Part shown: positions 1-4,793 of the stretch, in pieces
Layout: the number at the start of each line of letters is the position of its first letter
Position numbering within the stretch: the stretch's first letter is position 1
Source: Bordetella parapertussis
GTDB taxonomy: Bacteria; Pseudomonadota; Gammaproteobacteria; Burkholderiales; SG8-41
Direction of reading: 5' to 3'
Assembly: GCA_945870465.1 (NCBI GenBank)
Contig: CAMBSS010000237.1
Location: 1 to 5,612, forward strand
Length of the DNA: 5,612 bases
Notes under the pieces: generated by a model
Database searches by the model: none
What the model was told of the DNA's origin: nothing
Seen by the model: the letters and a program-made list of their open reading frames with translations, nothing else
Translations under genes and position numbers: made by a program

Positions 1-7
1 TTGATTT

Positions 8-391
8 TCACAGCATTTCAATTGAAAAAGCCGGGGTAACATCAGCCCCAACCCTCCCCCGCTGACGCAAGGGAGGGAGTTCTACTGGCGCCGCCACTAC
101 CCTGACCGCGTTGCCGCGCTCGACGCCGAGCGCGCCGCGCACCGCGTTCAGCAGTCCGACGAGTGAAGCGCAGGGACGCGAACGCTCTTCTTGCATTTCA
201 GGACTGCGCCAGCGCACGAACCAGCGCCACGGTGCATCGCCCGCCGGGCGTTCGACCCACACAGTCGCGCCGCCGGCGCGGACCACGGCGACTACCGGCA
301 GCGCGCCGGCTTCGACGCTGCCGTCTACCCGCCACAGCGCGAGGCTGTCGGCGAGAAATTCGCGCACGCCCGTGTCTTGCCCGGCAATCAC
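8..391 (-). CDS. Small hypothetical protein, translationally coupled to the amidohydrolase
   Basis: I do not recognise this 127-residue protein. Its best start is GTG at 391-389, which overlaps the amidohydrolase stop as GTGA (4-base overlap). No Shine-Dalgarno is visible, so translation is probably coupled to the upstream gene. Residues 1-100 look protein-like: an acidic/hydrophobic start (GVREFLADSLALW), a hydrophobic stretch (LPVVAVVRAGGATVWVE, about 31-47), a tryptophan-rich segment (APWRWFVRWR, 53-62) and a likely helix (CASLVGLLNAVRGALGVE, 74-91). There is no signal peptide, membrane segment or known catalytic motif. The last ~25 residues (from about 103) are encoded by a palindrome and a terminator-like structure, so they are probably not ancestral sequence. 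In another frame a TAG stop lies just before the palindrome, so a frameshift or lost stop near the end is possible. The coupling suggests a role linked to the amidohydrolase, but that is inference. Confidence 0.55.
   Translation of the reverse strand: MIAGQDTGVREFLADSLALWRVDGSVEAGALPVVAVVRAGGATVWVERPAGDAPWRWFVRWRSPEMQEERSRPCASLVGLLNAVRGALGVERGNAVRVVAAPVELPPLRQRGRVGADVTPAFSIEML
25..49 (-). terminator. Weak intrinsic-terminator-like structure
   Basis: On the minus strand GGGG (49-46) and CCCC (36-33) can pair around a 9-base loop. After GGC comes a run of five T (29-25). The stem is only 4 bp, so this is a weak candidate, but it lies where the minus-strand gene cluster would be expected to end. 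It falls inside the 3' end of the small ORF, which hints that the ORF's tail is not authentic coding sequence. Confidence 0.25.
52..77. repeat. GC-rich inverted repeat (7-bp stem, 12-base loop)
   Basis: CCCTCCC at 52-58 and GGGAGGG at 71-77 form a perfect 7-bp stem around a 12-base loop. Arms of the CCCTC/GAGGG type also occur in the hairpin at 1861-1892, so the two may belong to one family of intergenic palindromes. Such elements normally lie between genes. This one lies within the last quarter of the small ORF and encodes residues around LPPLRQRGRVG. Confidence 0.55.
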
Positions 392-1815
392 AGCAAAGCG
401 CCGCCGCGGATTTCTTCGGAGATTTTGCGGAACAGATACTGACCGTCCTTGAGATCGCCGAGGAATTTGCCGTCGTCGACGACGACCTTGCCGCGCAATA
501 CGGTGAGCACCGGCCAGACATCGACTTTGTGGCCTTCCCACGGCGAGTAATCGGATTCGTGCAGCATCTCTTTCGTGATCGTTGTCCGCTTCGCCGGGTC
601 GAGCACCGTGATATCGGCATCAGCGCCGGCGGTGAGCGCGCCTTTGCGTGGATAGAGTCCCATGATTTTCGCGGCGTTGGTCGATACGAGGTCGACGAAT
701 TTCTCCAGCGTGTAACCGCGCTTGCCCACCATCTCGGTATACATGAGCGAAACCCGCGGCTCGACACCGACGTTGCCGCCGGTAGTGTCGTCGATGCGCT
801 TGCCCATCGTTTTCACCTGCAGCGAGCAGCACACTTCGTCGGTGGCGACCGTATGCAAGGTGCCGGTCTGCATCGCGTGCCACAGCGCGTCCTGATCTGC
901 CTGCGCCTTGATCGACGGATAGGTGTGGTACATCTGGCCGTTCGGACGCTTGTAGTCTTCGGACGTGTACATCAAATACTGGTGCAGCGTTTCGCCGTAG
1001 ACCGGCAACCCGCCCGCGCGTGCTTCGCGTATCGCTTCGACGCCAAAACCGGCGCTGACGTGCATGAAGTAAAGCGCGATGCCCGGCACGTTCTTGGCGA
1101 CGCCCAGCACGCGGCGGAACGACAAGTCCTCCGACATGGCGTTGTGGACTTCGGCCATGTTCTCGAACCCGGTGCGTCCTTCGCGGATCAGCTTGTCGTA
1201 CATGTGCATCACGATGTCGTTGTCTTCGCCATGCATCACGCACATGCCGCGCTCCTGCGCGACGACCTTGAAGACTTCCCAGATGTCGCCGAAATCGACC
1301 ATGCGGCCGCGCCGGCTCGGCGTGATGTCGGTGGTGAATATTTTCACGGTCGGATAGCCCGCGCGCAGCGCTTCGCCGAGCTGGCCGAATATCTCCGGCG
1401 GCAATTTTCCCTCGACCATCACGTGAAAGCTGTAGTCGCAGTGGCACTGCGCAGTCCAGTCCTTGTGCCTGTCCTCGATCGCCTGCTGTATGGTCTTGCC
1501 GTGCGTCCAGCGCGCGAAGTCGATCATGGTGGTGGTGCCACCGTAGAGCGCAGCCTTGCTCACCACCGATGGCGGATCGGTGTAGGTGACAGTGCCGTCA
1601 GGATGCGGCGTGTACCATTTCAGGTGCACGTGCGGATCGATGCCGCCCGGCATGACGATTTTGCCTGTCGCGTCGATCAACCGCCGCGCCTGGTCCTTGG
1701 CGAATGTCCCTGCCGCTGCCACGGCGACGATCTTGCCGCCCTCTATTGCCACGTCGCACGCGGCCACTCCTGTCGGCGTCACCACGCGGTCACTGCGTAT
1801 TATCAGATCCAGCAT
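388..1815 (-). CDS. Dihydropyrimidinase/D-hydantoinase-type metal-dependent amidohydrolase
   Basis: A 475-residue cytoplasmic enzyme of the cyclic amidohydrolase branch (dihydropyrimidinase, hydantoinase, allantoinase), which opens cyclic amides or ureides with a two-metal centre. It has the usual N-terminal beta segment (LIIRSDRVV..GGKIVAV). The metal ligands are all present: H62 and H64 in PHVHL, K158 (the lysine normally carbamylated) in YPTVKIF, H195 in MHGED, H252 in MHVSAG and D326 in ATDE. The C-terminus returns to the beta domain (GADADITVLDP..VLRGKVVVDDG). Length is normal for the family. The ATG at 1815 is chosen because AGAGGA lies 6 bases upstream; an in-frame ATG at 1905 would translate through a hairpin. 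Several substrate-binding residues of classical hydantoinases look different: after K158 the order is IFTTD rather than a form with the key tyrosine, and D326 is followed by E instead of H. The family is secure; the substrate is open. Confidence 0.93.
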   Translation of the reverse strand: MLDLIIRSDRVVTPTGVAACDVAIEGGKIVAVAAAGTFAKDQARRLIDATGKIVMPGGIDPHVHLKWYTPHPDGTVTYTDPPSVVSKAALYGGTTTMIDFARWTHGKTIQQAIEDRHKDWTAQCHCDYSFHVMVEGKLPPEIFGQLGEALRAGYPTVKIFTTDITPSRRGRMVDFGDIWEVFKVVAQERGMCVMHGEDNDIVMHMYDKLIREGRTGFENMAEVHNAMSEDLSFRRVLGVAKNVPGIALYFMHVSAGFGVEAIREARAGGLPVYGETLHQYLMYTSEDYKRPNGQMYHTYPSIKAQADQDALWHAMQTGTLHTVATDEVCCSLQVKTMGKRIDDTTGGNVGVEPRVSLMYTEMVGKRGYTLEKFVDLVSTNAAKIMGLYPRKGALTAGADADITVLDPAKRTTITKEMLHESDYSPWEGHKVDVWPVLTVLRGKVVVDDGKFLGDLKDGQYLFRKISEEIRGGALL

Positions 1816-1821
1816 CTCGAT

Positions 1822-1827
1822 TCCTCT
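1822..1827 (-). promoter_or_regulatory. Ribosome binding site of the amidohydrolase gene
   Basis: AGAGGA on the minus strand lies 6 bases before the ATG at 1815. It fixes that start over the in-frame upstream ATG at 1905. A TATAAA at 1845-1840 lies just upstream and could be a -10 element, but I see no matching -35. Confidence 0.75.
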
Positions 1828-1860
1828 CGACAAAATTACTTTATAACCGCTGCAAAGATA

Positions 1861-1892
1861 CTCCCTCGCCCCGCCGATGCGGGGCGAGGGAG
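1861..1892. terminator. Perfect 14-bp GC-rich hairpin between the MmgE/PrpD and amidohydrolase genes
   Basis: Bases 1861-1874 and 1879-1892 are perfect reverse complements around the loop CGAT. The structure sits in the 117-base gap after the MmgE/PrpD stop and 46 bases before the amidohydrolase start. On the minus strand it is followed by TATCTTTGC, which is not a proper T-run. On the plus strand it is followed by CGTTTTGA, but no plus-strand gene ends there. It may be a partial terminator, an mRNA-stabilising processing hairpin, or a dispersed palindromic repeat. A perfect TATAAT on the minus strand (1916-1911) lies upstream of it, without a good -35. Confidence 0.6.
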
Positions 1893-1932
1893 CGTTTTGA
1901 ACCAAGTCTGATTATATTGCCTGCGCCCGCAG

Positions 1933-3288
1933 TCACGCTTTGCCGTGACGACGCATCAACTCAACCAGTTCGCGCACGCTCTGCCACTCCTCGCAGCGGT
2001 CAACCGCCGCCTCGACCTGCGCAACGCCTTCTGCCGTCAGCACAGTGCCCGCGAGCTCGTGGAATTTTTCGCGTATCTCAGACTCCGCGAACGGCTGGTT
2101 GAAATCCCCGCGATGGCTTTCGCAGGCCTGCGTATTGGACCTGCCGTCTTTCAGCGTGATGGTCACGCGCGCCGGCCGCAGCCGCGGCGCGACCGCGCTC
2201 ATCGCCGGGTCTTCCTTCACGTGCACGCGCTGCCGCAGCGCCACGATGGCCGGGTCGCGCACCGCGCTGTCATCGAGCGCCGAGTAACCCGCGTGCCCGC
2301 GCACTGCCATGGTCGCTGCGGCATGTGGCAGCGAATACTTGGAAGCAAAATAATTGGGCGGATCCGGATTGCGCATGACTGAAGCGAAGCGGTAAGTCGC
2401 GACGTCGATGCGCTCGATGTCGTCCGCCTTGGGTGACAACGCAGCAAGCGCCGCCTTCACGCAATCCAGCGCGGGATGTATCGGATTGCAACAGGCGTAG
2501 AGACGAAAATAGTTGCGCGTGATTTCCCAGCGCGTGCCGAGCTCTTCGAGCAGCCCTTCGGGTTTAAAACCGTCGCCGACCAGATGGCCGAGCGCTTCTT
2601 CGATAGCATCGTCCTGCGCGGTGAACCCGGCGAGCGCGAGGTCGGGCGCCAGCGCGGCGGCGAAACCGCTCATGCCGCCGGCGACGTTAAGCGTCGTCGC
2701 ACCCGCCACCGCATTGTTATAGCTCGGCGTCACGACGAGGGTCGTCGCTATGCGCATGGCAAGGCTGATACCGGCGGCGTCGAGCCCGCGCAGGCGCGCG
2801 CCCGCGGCGACCGCAGCCAGCAGCGCGGCCTGCCCGTTCTGGTGCGCGAGCGCGCGCGGCGTAAATGCCGTGTTGAAACGGGCAACGAGATCGTAACCGG
2901 TGATCAAAGCCGCCAGCATTTCGCGCCCCGAACTTTGCGCGTGCTCGCCGACCGCCAGCACGCCGGGCAGCACCTGCATTGCCGCCTGCCCCGTTATCAG
3001 GCGCAGCCCCTCGCACAATTCTATTGAGCGGCCGCCGATACCGTTCAGCAGCGCCGCTGTGCGCGGGTCGTGGGTCGGCCAGCCGCGCGCATATACGGTG
3101 GCGCCGCTGCCGGCGGTGGCCGCGAACCGCGCGCGCAATTCACCCACCTCGGGACGTTCAGCGCCCGCCAGCATCACACCCAGCGTATCCAGCAGCACAA
3201 GCTTGGTGTGCTTCTGGACCGCCGGCGGAATGTCCTCCCACTGCGTGCGCGCGACAAACTGCGCGAGTTCTTCGATTTGACGACCCAT
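1933..3288 (-). CDS. MmgE/PrpD family protein
   Basis: A 451-residue protein of the MmgE/PrpD fold, which includes 2-methylcitrate dehydratase and cis-aconitate decarboxylase. Family hallmarks are the N-terminal helical part (QKHTKLVLLDTLGVMLAGAE, about 26-45), LLNGIGGRSIELCEG (80-94), VLPGVLAVGE (106-115), SGREMLAALITGYDLVARF (120-138), HQNGQAALLAAVAAGARLRGLD (149-170), YACCNPIHPALD (264-275) and SKYSLPHAAA (316-325). The ATG at 3288 follows AAAGGA by 5 bases. An upstream ATG at 3339 would add residues encoded by heptamer repeats and is rejected. The usual acidic-plus-HP(G/S) active-site stretch reads ELCEGLRLITGQAA here, with Q101 where a histidine is normal, while H149 is kept. The reaction is therefore uncertain; a dehydratase, decarboxylase or isomerase acting on a small di- or tricarboxylate is the family expectation. 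It is probably co-expressed with its same-strand neighbours. Confidence 0.9.
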   Translation of the reverse strand: MGRQIEELAQFVARTQWEDIPPAVQKHTKLVLLDTLGVMLAGAERPEVGELRARFAATAGSGATVYARGWPTHDPRTAALLNGIGGRSIELCEGLRLITGQAAMQVLPGVLAVGEHAQSSGREMLAALITGYDLVARFNTAFTPRALAHQNGQAALLAAVAAGARLRGLDAAGISLAMRIATTLVVTPSYNNAVAGATTLNVAGGMSGFAAALAPDLALAGFTAQDDAIEEALGHLVGDGFKPEGLLEELGTRWEITRNYFRLYACCNPIHPALDCVKAALAALSPKADDIERIDVATYRFASVMRNPDPPNYFASKYSLPHAAATMAVRGHAGYSALDDSAVRDPAIVALRQRVHVKEDPAMSAVAPRLRPARVTITLKDGRSNTQACESHRGDFNQPFAESEIREKFHELAGTVLTAEGVAQVEAAVDRCEEWQSVRELVELMRRHGKA

Positions 3289-3292
3289 TGGT

Positions 3293-3298
3293 TCCTTT
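3293..3298 (-). promoter_or_regulatory. Ribosome binding site of the MmgE/PrpD gene
   Basis: AAAGGA on the minus strand lies 5 bases before the ATG at 3288 and sets that start. The heptamer repeat tract begins only a few bases upstream, so repeat-number changes would alter the leader directly next to this site. Confidence 0.75.
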
Positions 3299-3304
3299 AT
3301 AGAA

Positions 3305-3332
3305 GCGTGAGGAGTGAGGCGAGAGGCGGGAG
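3305..3332. repeat. Heptanucleotide tandem repeat, GCGNGAG type (four units)
   Basis: Four consecutive 7-base units are in register on the plus strand: GCGTGAG, GAGTGAG, GCGAGAG, GCGGGAG. They are imperfect copies of one consensus. The tract lies in the leader of the MmgE/PrpD gene, immediately upstream of its ribosome binding site, and would be transcribed if the genes are co-transcribed. Short heptamer arrays of this kind are known in noncoding DNA of several bacteria; no protein is implied. Confidence 0.7.
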
Positions 3333-3343
3333 GGGGCACAGAA

Positions 3344-3364
3344 CCTAGGTCCTAGGCCCTAAGC
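3344..3364. repeat. Heptanucleotide tandem repeat, CCTAGGN type (three units)
   Basis: Three 7-base units are in register on the plus strand: CCTAGGT, CCTAGGC, CCTAAGC, with a degenerate fourth (CCCTACG) running into the Bug remnant. The tract follows the GCGNGAG array after an 11-base link but has a different motif. It contains the stop codon of the Bug remnant, so the break in that gene coincides with the edge of the repeat. Confidence 0.65.
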
Positions 3365-3505
3365 CCCTACGCCGCCCGGCGCGAACGGCGTGACGATACG
3401 CACCGGTTTCTCCGGCCACTTCTGTGCCGCCGCATCATTCGCCGCGACGAGCCCGAGCTCGGCTGCCGCCATCAATACGCCGGCAAAACGCTGCATGATA
3501 TGCAT
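3359..3505 (-). pseudogene. Truncated Bug/TctC-family TTT solute receptor (N-terminal remnant)
   Basis: This 48-residue ORF begins like a complete Bug receptor and then stops. Residues 1-27 form a signal peptide (hydrophobic core about 7-20, AAA before the mature start). They are followed by QKWPEKPVRIVTPFAPGG, the family's first mature segment, whose usual form is YPxKPVRxIVPFAPGG. The reading frame ends at VGA-stop, where about 270 more residues are expected. The ATG at 3505 has GGGAGA 6 bases upstream, so the translation start looks intact. The truncation falls where the CCTAGGN heptamer tract begins, which points to a deletion or rearrangement rather than a point mutation. No rest of the gene is present before the MmgE/PrpD start. 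It may be a decayed second receptor of this cluster. If translated it would give only a short exported peptide. Confidence 0.8.
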
Positions 3506-3727
3506 CGATGTTCTCCCAAAATTCTCATTGTGGCCGTTATCGCGTAACGTTGCTGCACGCGTGCCGCGGCGGTGCGCGCCGCACAACAACAATGCGCCGC
3601 TTGTCACCGCAAAAAGGATTTTCCCGGCACTTGCTCCGACGCGAACGCACGCGATAGTACGCTGCAAGCGGAAATGTGGCACGTTAGCGCAGCGCGGTCA
3701 ACGTGATGCCGCCCGGCCCGGCAAATC
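3506..3727. other. Intergenic region upstream of the Bug remnant
   Basis: No convincing gene lies in these 222 bases. The end next to the remnant carries its ribosome binding site (GGGAGA, 3517-3512). A perfect 10-bp palindrome GCACGCGTGC lies at 3555-3564 and could be a protein-binding site, but in such GC-rich DNA it may be chance. I see no clear sigma-70 promoter and no strong terminator after the lipoprotein gene. This is the longest gap in the window and the most likely place for a promoter serving the downstream genes. Confidence 0.4.
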
Positions 3728-4741
3728 CTACAGCACTTTCGGCAGCGCCGCGTTGATAGTTTCCACCACTGCCGCTTCGTATGCGCGCACGGCCTCCACG
3801 CTGTACTCGTCGCTGATGCCGTAGCGCGCCAGGACCGCCGCGCGCGGCGGCTTGATGGCATCGACGCGCTTGAAAAAAGCGACCGTGCGCGCCATGTCGC
3901 TCCCCAGTTTCTCGAGCACGCTTTCCAGCAGCGGAAAATGGCGGCTGTACGTCATGTGGTTGGCGAGGCGCACGTTGTTGAAATCGCCCCGCGCCCATCC
4001 CAGCGGCCGTTCCGCCGCCTTGAAAATCACGGCGCGTTCGCGCAGCAACTCCTCGGCGGAAATCTCGCTGCGCCGATGGCGCGCATACAGCTTTTCCAGT
4101 TGTTCATAATAGGCAATCGTAGCGCGCGCGATGGCGGTCTGCGTGTCGGCATAGCGCAGCGCGGCGTAATTCTCGCGCGTGAACTGGCCGTATTTTTCCG
4201 CGGTGAACGCGGCCATCCCCTTGTAGGCGACAAGGTTGCAGAGCGCCTCCTCGATGCCGTAGGGCAATTCAAACTGATCGTGACAATCCTCGTGTATTAC
4301 CAGATAGATGAAGCGGTCAAGCCGGCCGGAGATCATGGCGGGGGTAACCGGGGTCTGGCTCTCGCCCCATGCCTCCACCGCGCTGAAATACACGTCGCCA
4401 TCGCGGCCGCGCAGGCGGCAATCCTGTTCCGACTTCGCGTCGGCCCAGGTGATCGCCGGGTCTTCATATGAGTACGGCAGAGCGAGCTGCGAGGCATAGC
4501 CGCATACCAGGAACTCGCGTTGTTCCCTCGACAGGGCGGCGAAATTGGCGGTCGGGGCAAAACCTATCGCGCGCTCATACTGGCGTATCTCGCCGAGGAG
4601 CGCAGTCCACTCCCGCTCTACGCCGGGAACCGCTGGACCAACCAGTTCGCTCAACTGGCCGCAACCGCCGGCCAGCAATAACGTGGCCAGCAACGTGCGC
4701 CCTGCAGCGCGGCGAAAACTGTTCCTGGTGTCTGCAATCAT
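3728..4741 (-). CDS. Putative lipoprotein with HExxH zinc-metallopeptidase motif
   Basis: A 337-residue protein counted from ATG 4741. A lipoprotein signal peptide (RR at 10-11, hydrophobic TLLATLLLAGGC) ends at C27, so the product is probably anchored in the cell envelope facing the periplasm. Residues 147-154 read LVIHEDCH, an HExxH zinc-binding and catalytic motif (H150, E151, H154). IEEALCN follows about 10 residues later, and E164 or E165 could be the third zinc ligand, as in gluzincin-type peptidases. The spacing resembles the COG4324 predicted-aminopeptidase group, a tentative comparison from memory. The rest is largely helical and charged (for example 205-245). ATG 4741 is preferred for its compact signal peptide, though its AGGA is rather far away (11 bases). 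ATG 4762, ATG 4768 or GTG 4780 are alternatives. It follows the Bug gene by about 50 bases or less and may be co-transcribed. Peptidase activity is inferred from the motif only. Confidence 0.8.
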   Translation of the reverse strand: MIADTRNSFRRAAGRTLLATLLLAGGCGQLSELVGPAVPGVEREWTALLGEIRQYERAIGFAPTANFAALSREQREFLVCGYASQLALPYSYEDPAITWADAKSEQDCRLRGRDGDVYFSAVEAWGESQTPVTPAMISGRLDRFIYLVIHEDCHDQFELPYGIEEALCNLVAYKGMAAFTAEKYGQFTRENYAALRYADTQTAIARATIAYYEQLEKLYARHRRSEISAEELLRERAVIFKAAERPLGWARGDFNNVRLANHMTYSRHFPLLESVLEKLGSDMARTVAFFKRVDAIKPPRAAVLARYGISDEYSVEAVRAYEAAVVETINAALPKVL

Positions 4742-4793
4742 TGCGTGAAATTTCCTGTGCATGGCCATCGGCCCGGGCACAAAGCCGCGCGCC

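Noticed and set aside
620..1447. Minus-strand 275-codon frame inside the amidohydrolase
   Set aside because: It is a frame-shifted shadow of the same gene, arginine-rich and without domain signatures.
163..1911. Long plus-strand open frame of 582 codons opposite the amidohydrolase
   Set aside because: It is rich in R, H, A and V with no recognisable domain, and it lies antisense to a clear enzyme gene with all its catalytic motifs. Long antisense frames are common in GC-rich DNA.
1911..1916. TATAAT on the minus strand as a promoter for the amidohydrolase
   Set aside because: The -10 match is perfect, but no acceptable -35 lies 16-18 bases upstream, and a 14-bp hairpin would sit early in the transcript. 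It is mentioned only as a possibility.
3289..3339. Upstream start for the MmgE/PrpD protein, adding 17 residues
   Set aside because: The added residues are encoded by the heptamer repeats, and the ATG at 3288 has a well-placed AAAGGA.
3506..3682. N-terminal extension of the Bug remnant to an ATG at 3682
   Set aside because: The ATG at 3505 has a clear ribosome binding site and begins a normal signal peptide; the upstream residues do not resemble an exported protein.
3684..3998. Minus-strand 104-codon frame ending in GFAGPGGITLTALR
   Set aside because: It mostly overlaps the lipoprotein gene in another frame. The short tail beyond that gene's stop looks protein-like, but no family can be assigned.
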